A DNA stretch of 64,000 nucleotides from Ureibacillus acetophenoni (GCF_900220965.1 NZ_OBQC01000008.1:62001-126000); one strand, 5' to 3'. Counted from the stretch's first letter, positions 35,749 to 44,733 are shown. Numbers and translations are program-made. Notes: generated by a model from the letters alone, not told the origin.

Positions 35749-36690
35749 GTGCTTCTTATAACGAAGAAAATTCTTCTTTTCTGTGATCCTGGGATTGATG
35801 ATTCCTTAGCTATAATGTATTCAATACTTGATCCGGAGATTGAGCTAGTTGGTATTGTAACAAGTTATGGAAATTTGACAAAAGATCAGGTAACAGCAAA
35901 TGCAGCATATCTGTTGGATTTAGCTGGGAGGACAGATATTCCAATCATTCCTGGTGCATCTATGCCTGTCCAAGAAGAACAAAATTTAAGAATTTATCCG
36001 GAAATTCACGGAGAAAAAGGCATTGGTCCCATTAAACCCCCCTCTAACTTACGATATAAGATTTACCCCTTTGATATGATCCGTGTCATTATTGAAAAGT
36101 ATAAAAACGAACTGATTATTGTCGACACAGGGCGTTCTACTACGCTAGCAACAGTATTTAACCTTTATCCAGAACATATCAAAATGGTACACTCCATTTA
36201 TGTTATGGGCGGTGCATTTTTCGTTCCTGGTAACGCAACTGCATTGGCTGAAGCAAATTTCTATGGTGATCCGACATCTTCGAATCTTGTTGTGAAAAAT
36301 GCACATAATCTGACGATCACCCCGTTAAATGTTACTCAACATGCTGTGCTTTCTGAAGAAATGGTGGAGTTTATTTCAAAAAATATGAAAAATGTTTATG
36401 CATTTTTGATGGAACCTATTTTCAAATATTACTACGAATTTTATAAGAAAAGTACGCCTGGTATTCAAGGAGCACCCATTCACGACTTACTAACAGTTAT
36501 GGTTGTTAAAAATCCAAGCATTGTAGATTATATTCATTATGATGCAACTGTTATTGAGAGCACCGAGGCAAAGGGAATGTCCTTTATTGATATTCGGCCA
36601 ACAAGTAAAAAGGGGAAAACGAGGATTGCTGTTAAATTACATTATGATGCCTTTATTGAGGAATTTAAAAAAGTGATGTTGAATGGGTGA
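35749..36690 (+). CDS. Inosine/uridine-type nucleoside hydrolase
   Basis: This 313-residue enzyme splits nucleosides into base and ribose with a bound calcium. The N-terminal metal motif is FCDPGIDD (residues 11-18): the later Asp residues are kept, but the first Asp of the usual DxDPGxDD is Phe. The distal ligand is in GAPIHDLLTV, and VMGGAFFVPGNAT and EANFYGDP are also typical. The start is unusual: GTG 35749 overlaps the purine-rich AGGTGAGGTG, which would be ideally spaced for codon 35758, an ATA (M-TKKILLFCDPG if that were ATG). Coding start is therefore GTG 35749 or a mutated ATG. Confidence 0.87.
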   Translation: MLLITKKILLFCDPGIDDSLAIMYSILDPEIELVGIVTSYGNLTKDQVTANAAYLLDLAGRTDIPIIPGASMPVQEEQNLRIYPEIHGEKGIGPIKPPSNLRYKIYPFDMIRVIIEKYKNELIIVDTGRSTTLATVFNLYPEHIKMVHSIYVMGGAFFVPGNATALAEANFYGDPTSSNLVVKNAHNLTITPLNVTQHAVLSEEMVEFISKNMKNVYAFLMEPIFKYYYEFYKKSTPGIQGAPIHDLLTVMVVKNPSIVDYIHYDATVIESTEAKGMSFIDIRPTSKKGKTRIAVKLHYDAFIEEFKKVMLNG

Positions 36691-36769
36691 ACTGGACCAT
36701 AGAAATTTATTTACAAAATAACGATAAAATGTAATGATATAGTTAATTCTGGAAAAGGAGAGTAAGTTT

Positions 36770-36790
36770 ATGACGCCATCTAATTGCTAA
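36770..36790 (+). CDS. Leader peptide MTPSNC
   Basis: ATG-ACG-CCA-TCT-AAT-TGC-TAA follows AAGGAG by nine bases. At six residues it is too short for an independent function, and it sits at the head of the structured ABC-F leader. By analogy with other inducible ABC-F resistance genes it may stall ribosomes in the presence of a drug and prevent termination at 37044. This is inference. Confidence 0.5.
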   Translation: MTPSNC

Positions 36791-37043
36791 TATTAATTTA
36801 ATTTTTAAAATTAATAGGATTTATTAATGAGTGTGAAAATCGCCTAATTTAATTAGGTTTATTTGTTATGCTCTTTATGAATCGGGCAATTTAGAAGGTA
36901 ACTTACTTTACTGAAATTAGAATATAATTTAAATTTACTGTTTAGTAAATTTGTACGCGATCATAAGGGCACTTATGCACTCTTTTCGCGGAGCTTTTTA
37001 GTGTGTTCAACACTAAATCGATTCATATTCTACGATTATTTTA

Positions 37044-37080
37044 GACTGTAAGAAGTACTGATCTTCTTACGGTCTTTTTT
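37044..37080 (+). terminator. Terminator in the ABC-F leader
   Basis: GACTGTAAGAAG pairs with CTTCTTACGGTC (12 bp, one G-T pair), loop of seven, then six T. It lies about 220 bases before the ABC-F start. Confidence 0.9.
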
Positions 37081-37092
37081 ATTGTCACATTT

Positions 37093-37228
37093 CGAGTACC
37101 AGGTACCCAAACAATTCAGAATATTTCGGGTGACAGGTACCCAAACAATTCAGAATATTTCGGGTGACAGGTACGCAAACAATTCAAAATATTTTGTGTA
37201 CCAGGTACGCAAACAATTCTAAATATTT
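37093..37228. repeat. Four exact-length 34-bp tandem repeats
   Basis: The units start at 37093, 37127, 37161 and 37195. Each contains an ACAGGTAC or ACCAGGTAC word, then CAAACAATTC and an A/T end AATATTT. Units 2 and 3 differ at two bases; units 1 and 4 vary at their first bases. The word is related to the palindrome at 46484-46514. Confidence 0.9.
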
Positions 37229-37300
37229 AGTAAATTATGTCTAGTGCCCTGTCCATAAACGGTGTAACTTCTTACTTTATGGATGAAAGAGGGAATTTGT

Positions 37301-39220
37301 ATGTTTGAATTAAAGTTAATGGGCGTAAAAAAATATATGGAAGCGACGCTTGTTGTGAACAATATTTCGTTTGAGGCATATGAAGGGGACAAAATTGGGA
37401 TTGTCGGGGCTAATGGTAGTGGGAAAAGTACTATTTTAAAACTCATTGCTGGAATTGAACCGATGAATTACTACCCTGGTTATCCCCAAACTTCAAGCCC
37501 TGGGTATGATGAAGGGCTAATTAAAATGTCAAGAGGGGTAAGTTGTGCATACCTTGAACAAATGCCGACTTATCCAGAAGGGTTAAAAGTGAAAGACGTT
37601 TTAGCCTTTGAAGAACTTGATTCAATTGAATATCAAATGCGAGATTTAGAAGAAAAAATGCAATCGTTAAAAGATATAGAACTTGAAAAGACTTTAAATA
37701 AATATAGCAATTTAGTTCAATTATATGAACTAAAAGGCGGGTATGAGAAAGAAGAAAAATTAAGCAAAGTTTGTACGGGTTTGAAATTTGATGAAACTTT
37801 CTTAAATAGAGACTTTGACCTTTTAAGTGGTGGAGAAAAGACAACAGTTGTTTTAGGGAAACTATTAATTCACAATCCAAACATATTACTACTAGATGAA
37901 CCAACGAATCATTTAGATATGGATTCAATTGAATGGTTGGAAGGATATTTAAAAAACTATAAAGGAATCGTAATTATCGTCTCCCATGATCGATATTTTT
38001 TAGACAATGTTGTTACGAAAATCGTTGAATTTGAAGATATGGAATCCATTAGTTACAAAGGTAACTATTCATCTTTCGCTAGTCAAAAAGAAGAGAATAT
38101 GAGGATCCAATACGAGCATTTCCGCGAACAACAAAAAAGCATCAAAAGTATGGAACAAACAATTAAAGACTTAAGAGACTGGGCTTTGAGAGCAGACAAC
38201 AATAAATTCTTTAGAAGAGCTGCTAATATGCAAAAGAAACTCAATAAAATGGATCGAATCGATAAGCCTGTCTTTGAAAGACGAAACATGAGACTCAATT
38301 TAACTGCGACAGAACGTTCTGGAAAGGAAACAATCAAAGCAGTTGACCTATCAAAGTCTTACAATGGTCGAATTATCTTTAAAAATACTAATTTGTTAAT
38401 TCAGTATGGAGAAAGAGTCGGTCTTATTGGCCAAAATGGAAGCGGGAAAACTTCATTTATAAAAATGTTATTAGGGGAAGAAACGCCTGACACTGGCACT
38501 GTTCAGTTTGGAGCTAATGTGATGCCTGCTTACTTACCTCAAAAAATAACTTTTAATAATGAGGATAGTACGGTTTTAGAAACATTTAGAGAAAACATCT
38601 CAATTTTAGAGGGGGAAGCAAGAGAATATTTGTCGAAGTTCATGTTTTATAAAAACACGGTCTTCAAAAAAGTAAAGCACCTATCAGGTGGCGAAAGAAT
38701 CCGTTTGAAGCTTGCAATGCTACTATACCAAGATATCAATTTGCTAATTTTGGATGAACCAACAAATCATTTAGACATTGATTCTATTGAAACACTTGAG
38801 GAAGCGTTGGAAGATTTTGAAGGTACGATTCTATTTGTCTCACACGATCGATACTTTATAAATAAAATCGGTGGGCGTATTGTAGCAATTGAAAACTATT
38901 CTTTTAAAAGCTACCCAGGAAATTATGATGATTATAAAAATGAAATCGATAAATTAAAGACAATTAATAAAGAAGAACCTAAGTCAAAAGAGAAGCTAAA
39001 AAAGGTTGAACCATATGAAAAGAAAGAAAACAATGTAAAAAAAAAGGAACGAGTGCTGACCAAAATCGAAAAACTCGAAAATGAAATAAAAGAAATAGAT
39101 TTAGCGATGACTCAAAATCAAAGTGATTACGAAACGCTTAGTAAGCTTTACGAAAGAAAAGTGGCATTATCTGATGAGTTAGAATTAGTAATGGATTTAT
39201 GGTTTAGTTTAGAAGAGTAG
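37301..39220 (+). CDS. ABC-F ATPase (ribosome-associated, possible antibiotic resistance)
   Basis: This 639-residue cytoplasmic twin-ATPase has no membrane part. Walker A motifs are GANGSGKST and GQNGSGKTS; signatures LSGGEKT and LSGGERIR; Walker B LLLDEPTNHLD and LILDEPTNHLD, each with SHDRYF. The interdomain linker (about residues 250-310, YEHFREQQKSIKSMEQTI, FFRRAANMQKKLNKM) is the P-site-tRNA interaction arm that reaches into the ribosome, and a Lys/Glu-rich C-terminal coiled coil follows after residue 545. ABC-F proteins either tune translation or displace antibiotics from the peptidyl-transferase centre. The long leader with an upstream ORF favours the resistance type. The start is ATG 37301 (AGAGGG upstream), not ATG 37283. 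Confidence 0.88.
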   Translation: MFELKLMGVKKYMEATLVVNNISFEAYEGDKIGIVGANGSGKSTILKLIAGIEPMNYYPGYPQTSSPGYDEGLIKMSRGVSCAYLEQMPTYPEGLKVKDVLAFEELDSIEYQMRDLEEKMQSLKDIELEKTLNKYSNLVQLYELKGGYEKEEKLSKVCTGLKFDETFLNRDFDLLSGGEKTTVVLGKLLIHNPNILLLDEPTNHLDMDSIEWLEGYLKNYKGIVIIVSHDRYFLDNVVTKIVEFEDMESISYKGNYSSFASQKEENMRIQYEHFREQQKSIKSMEQTIKDLRDWALRADNNKFFRRAANMQKKLNKMDRIDKPVFERRNMRLNLTATERSGKETIKAVDLSKSYNGRIIFKNTNLLIQYGERVGLIGQNGSGKTSFIKMLLGEETPDTGTVQFGANVMPAYLPQKITFNNEDSTVLETFRENISILEGEAREYLSKFMFYKNTVFKKVKHLSGGERIRLKLAMLLYQDINLLILDEPTNHLDIDSIETLEEALEDFEGTILFVSHDRYFINKIGGRIVAIENYSFKSYPGNYDDYKNEIDKLKTINKEEPKSKEKLKKVEPYEKKENNVKKKERVLTKIEKLENEIKEIDLAMTQNQSDYETLSKLYERKVALSDELELVMDLWFSLEE

Positions 39221-39412
39221 TAAATGCCAATGCAAATTCACAATTAATCAAGGTTGAGGAGAAAACTGAATCCGGAGTTTAAAAAGTTATATAAAGTATA
39301 ACAATTTTCGAAATAATTAAGTGGAAGAACTATCCATTTGATGTATAGTAAACTTATAAAACAAAATAACAAACAGGAATCGTTGTGTTTGTTTGTTAAA
39401 AGGAGATGTCCA

Positions 39413-40264
39413 ATGGGGAGAATTATTTTTTCAACTGAGAGTGGGGCCGATTTACCAAAAGATTTAGTTGCAAAACATAATATTCAAGTAGTACCGATGC
39501 ACGTAATAATGGATGGAAAAGATTATTTAGATGGGGAATTATCAGTTGAAGAAGTTTTTGATTATCACCATCGTACTAAAAAAATTCCATCTACAGCCGC
39601 AACAAATGAACATGAGTATCATGATTTATTTACACGGATAAGAGAAGAATACCCAAAAAGTATCATCATTCATATTGGCTATACTTCAAAAGCTTCCGCA
39701 TCCTTTCAAAGTGCGTTAATTGCTGCTGAAAGTTTTACGGATATTTATCTTATTGATGCGTTAAACGTAACTGGTGGTTTAGGTGCTGTTGTAATGTATG
39801 CAGTCCAATTACTTGAAGAAAATCCTACCATTGAGACTGAAGAGTTAATAGAAAAAGTTGAAGCCATAGTACCTAAAACAAGGCTCGCATTCATTCCTGG
39901 TAGCTTAGATTTTCTAAGAGCAGGTGGGCGTGTGAGTAATATTGCTTATATTAGTGGAGCTTTATTGAAGATAAAGCCATGTATAGAATTGAAAGAAGGA
40001 AAGCTTGTTTCAACTAAAAAATATCGAGGGAATATGAGCACAGTCGCAGAAAAACTTTTTCGAGATTATTTAAACGAATACAACATTGACCGACAACAGT
40101 TGTACTTACTCTTCTCCATTGGACTTGAAGAAAGTATAAAGAAAAGGATTGATCAAATTGCAATCGAGGAAGGATTCAAAAATGTAAAATGGATGCAAGC
40201 TGGTGCGATGATCTCAACCCACGCTGGACCTGGTGGCTTTGGTATTGCAGGGATTGAACGTTAA
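39413..40264 (+). CDS. DegV family fatty-acid-binding protein
   Basis: This 283-residue cytoplasmic protein is of the DegV/FakB fold, which holds a fatty acid for phosphorylation by FakA. The layout is typical: FSTESGADLPKDLV at the N-terminus, IIIHIGYTSKASASFQSAL, DALNVTGGLGAVV, and FIPGSLDFLRAGGRVSNIAY followed by IKPCIELKEGKL. The start is ATG 39413 with AAGGAG ten bases before, though the frame is open from 39338. The gene is single and followed by a good terminator. It is not next to a fakA, so which lipid it carries or whether it feeds that kinase is unknown. Confidence 0.88.
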   Translation: MGRIIFSTESGADLPKDLVAKHNIQVVPMHVIMDGKDYLDGELSVEEVFDYHHRTKKIPSTAATNEHEYHDLFTRIREEYPKSIIIHIGYTSKASASFQSALIAAESFTDIYLIDALNVTGGLGAVVMYAVQLLEENPTIETEELIEKVEAIVPKTRLAFIPGSLDFLRAGGRVSNIAYISGALLKIKPCIELKEGKLVSTKKYRGNMSTVAEKLFRDYLNEYNIDRQQLYLLFSIGLEESIKKRIDQIAIEEGFKNVKWMQAGAMISTHAGPGGFGIAGIER

Positions 40265-40273
40265 ATTTTTAGT

Positions 40274-40305
40274 AGGGATGGTGTTGGCTGCCATCCCTCT
40301 TTTTA
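40274..40305 (+). terminator. Intrinsic terminator
   Basis: AGGGATGG pairs with CCATCCCT, followed by CTTTTT. Confidence 0.88.
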
Positions 40306-40416
40306 CATTAAAATTTAGATTTATTTCTATTTTCTGAGGATACATTTAAGTTCTCACTCTACATTTTATGATACGATGGAAACAATTGAAGTTTGGTATA
40401 TCTTTTGGAGGTTATT

Positions 40417-41265
40417 ATGAAAAAAGTCGCTGTAATTCAGGATTTATCATCTTTTGGAAAATGTTCGCTAACAGCTGCAATTCCAGTACTTTCTGTTATG
40501 GGTGTACAAGCTTGCCCATTGCCAACTGCAATCTTGTCTGCTCAAACAGGTTTTCCTAGTTTCTTTTACGAAGATTTCACATCTAAAATGCACTTTTTTG
40601 AAGAGGAATGGAGTAAGCTTAATGCAACGTTTGATGGAATCTACACAGGTTTTGTCACTGGACAAGAGCAAATAAATAATATTTTCCGTTTTATAGATAA
40701 ATTCAAAAGAGATGAAACCGTAGTACTTGTTGACCCTGTTATGGGTGATGTCGGCGAAGCATACAAGCTTTTTACTAACGAATTGTTAGAACGTATGAAA
40801 GATCTCGTTAAGAGTGCGGATGTGATTACGCCAAATGTCACAGAGTGTTGTCTTTTAACAGGGCTCTCTTACGAAAAGTTACATAGCTATTCTAATGAAA
40901 AAGACTTTTTAAAAGCATTAGAAGAAGTCGGAAATACTTTGCAGCTTGAAACAAACGCAAAAGTGGTACTAACTGGTGTAACTCCACCACCAAAAGATTC
41001 TGGTTATCAGTTTGTAGGTAATATGTATTTGGACGGTAGTAAAACTTTCTATTCTGAGATGCCTTATAACGGAAAAAGTTATTCAGGTACCGGAGATTTA
41101 TTTGCATCTATTATGATGGGAAGTATGATGAGAGGCGACGACCTAGAAAAATCAATAGAACTTGCAGAACAGTTTCTGACAGTGGCTATTCAAGACACCT
41201 ATTTAGAGGGAGTACCAGAAGTAGAAGGTGTTAACTTCGAGAAGTATTTGAAACTATTGATTTAA
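40417..41265 (+). CDS. Pyridoxal/pyridoxamine kinase-type protein
   Basis: This 282-residue ribokinase-superfamily enzyme resembles PdxY/PdxK, which phosphorylate B6 vitamers for PLP salvage. Marks are VIQDLSSFGKCSLTAAIPVLS at the N-terminus, YTGFVTGQEQ, VDPVMGDVGEAY (metal/phosphate site), TPNVTECCLLTG, and the catalytic loop SYSGTGDLFASIMMG with its Asp. The start is ATG 40417 after GGAGG (40407-40411). It is more like the pyridoxamine kinase group common in clostridia and bacilli than ThiD. It is single, with a bidirectional terminator after it. Confidence 0.87.
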   Translation: MKKVAVIQDLSSFGKCSLTAAIPVLSVMGVQACPLPTAILSAQTGFPSFFYEDFTSKMHFFEEEWSKLNATFDGIYTGFVTGQEQINNIFRFIDKFKRDETVVLVDPVMGDVGEAYKLFTNELLERMKDLVKSADVITPNVTECCLLTGLSYEKLHSYSNEKDFLKALEEVGNTLQLETNAKVVLTGVTPPPKDSGYQFVGNMYLDGSKTFYSEMPYNGKSYSGTGDLFASIMMGSMMRGDDLEKSIELAEQFLTVAIQDTYLEGVPEVEGVNFEKYLKLLI

Positions 41266-41272
41266 ATAATAA

Positions 41273-41305
41273 TTGCCTATGGAATTAAATTAACTCCATA
41301 GGCAA
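41273..41305. terminator. Bidirectional terminator
   Basis: TTGCCTATGGA pairs with TCCATAGGCAA; T-rich tails on both strands, between convergent genes. Confidence 0.85.
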
Positions 41306-41313
41306 CTTTTATT

Positions 41314-42372
41314 CTAGTTAATATATTCGTTTTGAATTAGTGCATATGACTCTTTTACTTTTGCAATATAGTTCGTTGCTTTACCTGTTCTACGGAAACC
41401 AGTTTTCCCCTTATTATATGAACTTAGCACAGCCTCATCTAATGCGTCGCCTGTTAAACCTTGGCCCTCCCAATACTCATATAAATCAGCTAAAAAGAAT
41501 GTTCCCCATTGCATATTAACATATGGATCTAGTGGAGCATTTGCTGTTCCAAGCTTATCAGAAAGCCACTGATGATTAATAGAATTAATTTGGAAATAGC
41601 CAAAGTCTGAAGTTGCACCAATCGCATTCGGATTGAACTTACTTTCGTGTTCCATTACGGCTAACGTTTTTTCATAATCTAAACCGTATTGAACACATAA
41701 ATTGTACAAATACTCTTGATGTTCATAAGGAAGAGGTAATTTTTCACTATATGGGAATGTATTTTGTGGCTGTTGTTGTTGTGTAATGATTGTTATATCT
41801 AATGCTGGATCATTTTCAATAGGTGTAGCTGGTGATTCATCTACATCTGAATCTTCTTCTGAAATTTCAGGTGTTGAATCTTCATTTTCTTCTAAGATAG
41901 GATTGTCACTTTCGATTTCACCTTCAGCTTGTTCTTCTTGTGCTTCATTTTCTTCTGTTTCAGCAATTGTTTCCTCAATTGATGATTTCCCTAATGCTGG
42001 ATTATTTTGTAGTAGAGCAAATGCTGATTTGTCTTTAGTTTGTTCATCCACAAGTTGTTCTGATATGTTTTCCGTTAAAGTTAAACTATCAGGGAGTTGT
42101 AGAATAGAAGACGGTTTAAAGACCGAATTGTTTTCCAAGTATTCAATTGTGGACATTTTAGGTGTTAAATTATTTAGTATTGCAGCCGTTGTTTGTCTAG
42201 GTTCAAAGTGTTGTTTTGTCACTTCGTGTAATTCATTTTTTGATGAAGACTCGCTTTCTTGTAATTGTCCATCTATAACAAAATATGTTACTAGAACAAA
42301 ACTAATAATAATTCCGATATGGGTTAGTCGTATACATATTAATTTTATCAAATTACTTTTTTCATTATTCAT
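41314..42372 (-). CDS. Membrane-anchored lytic transglycosylase (SLT domain)
   Basis: This 352-residue cell-wall enzyme cuts the glycan strand. One N-terminal membrane segment (about 15-38) is followed by a long low-complexity acidic spacer rich in Glu, Ser and Pro (about 100-205), which should carry the domain through the wall, and a C-terminal SLT domain. That domain has AVMEHESKFNPNAIGATSDFGYFQIN, with the catalytic Glu in MEHES, and later SSYNKGKTG and NYIAKV. The start is ATG 42372 with GGAGG 11 bases upstream. The open frame on the opposite strand is a mirror of the acidic spacer, not a gene. Confidence 0.87.
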   Translation of the reverse strand: MNNEKSNLIKLICIRLTHIGIIISFVLVTYFVIDGQLQESESSSKNELHEVTKQHFEPRQTTAAILNNLTPKMSTIEYLENNSVFKPSSILQLPDSLTLTENISEQLVDEQTKDKSAFALLQNNPALGKSSIEETIAETEENEAQEEQAEGEIESDNPILEENEDSTPEISEEDSDVDESPATPIENDPALDITIITQQQQPQNTFPYSEKLPLPYEHQEYLYNLCVQYGLDYEKTLAVMEHESKFNPNAIGATSDFGYFQINSINHQWLSDKLGTANAPLDPYVNMQWGTFFLADLYEYWEGQGLTGDALDEAVLSSYNKGKTGFRRTGKATNYIAKVKESYALIQNEYIN

Positions 42373-42632
42373 AAAAATAGTATCCTCCTTGTTAAATCTC
42401 AAAAAAATAGAAACGGCTGAAATCTTCTATACTGCAACTCTTTTTAGTTATCATGGACAAAGATGTTTTCTTTTAAACATTCAAAAGAATAGGAAATTTC
42501 CAGTCTGCTAAAATAAAGGGTTAATAGGTTTCTATATGGTAAAATGAAAAGAGTTTATTTTATGGATATAGTGAGAAAATAAATTAAGAAACGAAAGAAC
42601 GTTCCTAGACTGGACAAAAGAGGAGATACAAC

Positions 42633-43142
42633 ATGACGAATAATGATTTGTTAATTCGATTACGCTACGCGCTTGATATAAAAAATACGGACTTAGTTGA
42701 AATGTTTCGTTTAGGTGGAATGGAATTCACAAAAGAGGAAGTACTTAAGATTTTTACTAAACCAAAAGTAGATGAAGATGGGGAAGCTGATTTAACGCCG
42801 ACAGATGAGTTTACACCATGTGATTATGAAATGTTAGAAGCTTTTTTAAATGGGATGATTATTTTTAAAAGAGGAAAACAGGAGAAAAAACCTGGTCAAA
42901 CTCAAGCACCCGCACCATCTAAGAAGGATACTCCTAATAATTTATTTATTAAGAAAGTAAAAGTGGCTTTAAGTTTAACGACAGAGGATATGATTGATAT
43001 TTTCTACGATGCAGGACTAATTGTATCTAAAGGTGAAATTGGCGCCATTTTAAGAAAAGCAGATCACCGCAACTACAAAGAATGCGGGGACAATTTTACG
43101 CGTAATTTCATAAAAGGATTAACGATGAGGTATAGAGATTAG
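42633..43142 (+). CDS. DUF1456 (YehS-like) protein
   Basis: This 169-residue cytoplasmic protein has two copies of the DUF1456 unit: residues 1-75 (NNDLLIRLRYALDIKNTDLVEMF) and 100-169 (NNLFIKKVKVALSLTTEDMIDIF), joined by a Lys/Pro/Gln linker. Each copy is helical and ends in a conserved FLNG or FIKGL segment. Function is not established for the family. AGAGGAG precedes the ATG. The gene is single between the divergent transglycosylase and the terminator at 43174. Confidence 0.85.
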   Translation: MTNNDLLIRLRYALDIKNTDLVEMFRLGGMEFTKEEVLKIFTKPKVDEDGEADLTPTDEFTPCDYEMLEAFLNGMIIFKRGKQEKKPGQTQAPAPSKKDTPNNLFIKKVKVALSLTTEDMIDIFYDAGLIVSKGEIGAILRKADHRNYKECGDNFTRNFIKGLTMRYRD

Positions 43143-43173
43143 TTAGGGATATCTTGTCTATATAGCATCAAAA

Positions 43174-43204
43174 AAAAGAGCGTTATGGCATTAACGCTCT
43201 TTTC
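43174..43204. terminator. Bidirectional terminator
   Basis: AAAGAGCGTTA pairs with TAACGCTCTTT, flanked by an A run and a T run, between convergent genes. Confidence 0.88.
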
Positions 43205-43210
43205 CTTATA

Positions 43211-44263
43211 CTATTTATTAATCTTCAAAGTCACACCTGGATAAATTAAGTTTGGATTTTTGATATTATTAACCGAAGCAAGTCTATCAACAGTAGTTCC
43301 GTGTTCTTGGGCAATTTTCCAAAGTGTATCGCCAGACTTAATTACATAAGTTTGGGAACTATTATCTATGAAAATCCGAAGCTCATCCCCAGGGTAGATA
43401 AGATTAGGGTTATTAATATTATTTTCTTCTACAATACTCGCAACCGTGACATCGAATGAACGGGCTATATGATAAAGCGTATCTCCCTTCTTTACTATAT
43501 AGGTTGTAGTATTAGTATCTGAAGGTTCTGTAGAAGTGGGCTCCGTTGTATCAGGTTCTTCCACCTGAGATGAATCCTTTAAAAATATTCCTTCATTGAA
43601 GATATTTAAGTCTGCATTGCCATTAACACCCTCAATAGTTCCAGTATCTGTATATTGCCAGCCTGCCCATGTGTCCCAAATGACTTCGTTACTAATCTCG
43701 TTTCCATCATATTGAGCAACCCACAATGAATACTTCGTTAAAGACTCATCAAATATGTTCGAAGCATTATTTGAATTACTATAGATTACAACTTCTTTAC
43801 CAGTTAGGTTTTCAACTTCTTCAGCAAATGCTAAAGTAATTTGATTAATTTCTTCTTTTGTTAACTCTCCAAAATCTTCAAAGTCTACTGCTAATTTCGT
43901 ATCGAAGGGTTTATCTTCTATTACGGATACGAAAAAGTTGGCTTCATTTATAGCATCTGAAACTGATCTTGCAATGATATAGTGGTAAAACCCGACTTTT
44001 AGACCTGCTGCTTTTGCCCCTTCGTAGTTCTTCTCAAAGTAAGGGTCAATCCACTCTGTACCCTCACTGGCCTTGATGTAAACAATTTCAACCCCTGCAT
44101 TAGCTACCGCTTTAAAATCAACTTCTTCTTGATGCCTACTAACATCGAGCCCCTCATATTCTGTAGATCCTTCAGGTTCAATGGCATAAGCAACAGTACC
44201 GCCAATTAAAGATAGAATTGAAAAACAAAACAGTGTGAAAAGTAACTTTCCGAACTGTCTCAT
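43211..44263 (-). CDS. Secreted GH25 lysozyme-like hydrolase with two LysM repeats
   Basis: This 350-residue exported cell-wall muramidase has a signal peptide at about 1-28 ending AVAYA. The GH25 barrel covers about 35-235, with GLDVSRHQ (first catalytic Asp) and [10 protein letters not shown] (Asp/Glu pair), GFYHYI and WVAQYD. A Thr/Pro/Ser linker leads to two LysM domains: [17 protein letters not shown] (from ~254) and [17 protein letters not shown] (from ~305), which bind peptidoglycan. The start is ATG 44263 with GGAGG seven bases before; the frame is open to 44296. GH25 plus LysM suggests self-wall remodelling or germination/mother-cell lysis. Confidence 0.9.
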   Translation of the reverse strand: MRQFGKLLFTLFCFSILSLIGGTVAYAIEPEGSTEYEGLDVSRHQEEVDFKAVANAGVEIVYIKASEGTEWIDPYFEKNYEGAKAAGLKVGFYHYIIARSVSDAINEANFFVSVIEDKPFDTKLAVDFEDFGELTKEEINQITLAFAEEVENLTGKEVVIYSNSNNASNIFDESLTKYSLWVAQYDGNEISNEVIWDTWAGWQYTDTGTIEGVNGNADLNIFNEGIFLKDSSQVEEPDTTEPTSTEPSDTNTTTYIVKKGDTLYHIARSFDVTVASIVEENNINNPNLIYPGDELRIFIDNSSQTYVIKSGDTLWKIAQEHGTTVDRLASVNNIKNPNLIYPGVTLKINK

Positions 44264-44385
44264 CGTTTCACCTCCTTCCTCTACTAAACTATGCATGGTA
44301 GAAAGAAGGTCTTGTGCGAATATAATGATTTCAAGGTGAAACTAGATTATCGTATAAATTTACTATATTAATTTCTTAGGACTAT

Positions 44386-44722
44386 ACTCGCATAAAAGAA
44401 TAAGTGATGTAACGGAAATCGCGAATAAAGGTTAGAAAATTGCAAGTAAAGTGAATAAATAAATCCGCAAATAGGGAAACGGGATTCGCAAATAAAAGTA
44501 TCAAACTCGCAAGTAAAGTGAGGGAATTCGCAAGTAAATTCAAACTCGCAAATAAAGTGGGTAAATCCGCAAATAGGGAAACGGGATTCGCAAATAAAAG
44601 TATCAAACTCGCAAGTAAAGTGAGGGAATTCGCAAGTAAATTCAACTTCGCAAATAAAGTGAGTAAACCCGCAAATAGTGATGTGAAAATCGCAAATTAA
44701 ACTCACGAATTCGCAAGTAAAG
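44386..44722. repeat. CGCAARTAAA word array with 21-bp period
   Basis: The word CGCAA(A/G)TAAA or a close variant starts at about 44420, 44441, 44466, 44487, 44508, 44529, 44547, 44568, 44589, 44610, 44631, 44649, 44670, 44691 and 44712. Spacing is almost always 21, with two 18s and one 25. A 102-bp higher-order unit (four 21s and one 18) is duplicated nearly exactly at 44461 and 44563. It fills most of the gap 44264-44768. Open frames across it on both strands give only seven-residue repeats and look spurious. Confidence 0.9.
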
Positions 44723-44733
44723 CAAAATAAATA

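Larger units (their letters stand above)
36691..37300 (+). promoter_or_regulatory. Structured 5' leader of the ABC-F gene
   Basis: In order: a short upstream ORF with a strong ribosome binding site (36755-36790); an AT-rich hairpin; CCTAAT/ATTAGG with a T-rich tail (36843-36857); a perfect 9-bp hairpin AAATTTACT/AGTAAATTT (36931-36952); CGCGA/TCGCG enclosing CATAAG/CTTATG (36956-36990); TTAGTGT/ACACTAA (36998-37016); a strong terminator (37044-37080); four 34-bp tandem repeats (37093-37228); and a final 8-bp hairpin TCCATAAA/TTTATGGA (37252-37283) next to the ribosome binding site. This is the form of an antibiotic-sensing attenuator, as known for several ABC-F genes. Confidence 0.6.

Noticed and set aside
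37093-37228. CRISPR array
   Set aside because: The 34-bp units abut directly with no unique spacers and no cas genes are near.
41786-42511. Ser-rich 241-codon plus-strand gene
   Set aside because: It is the mirror of the acidic spacer of the transglycosylase on the other strand.
44368-44706. Open frames on both strands with seven-residue repeats (CEF- and ANK-type)
   Set aside because: They follow from the 21-bp word array; there is no ribosome binding site, and the equivalent array at 62.5 kb is not open.
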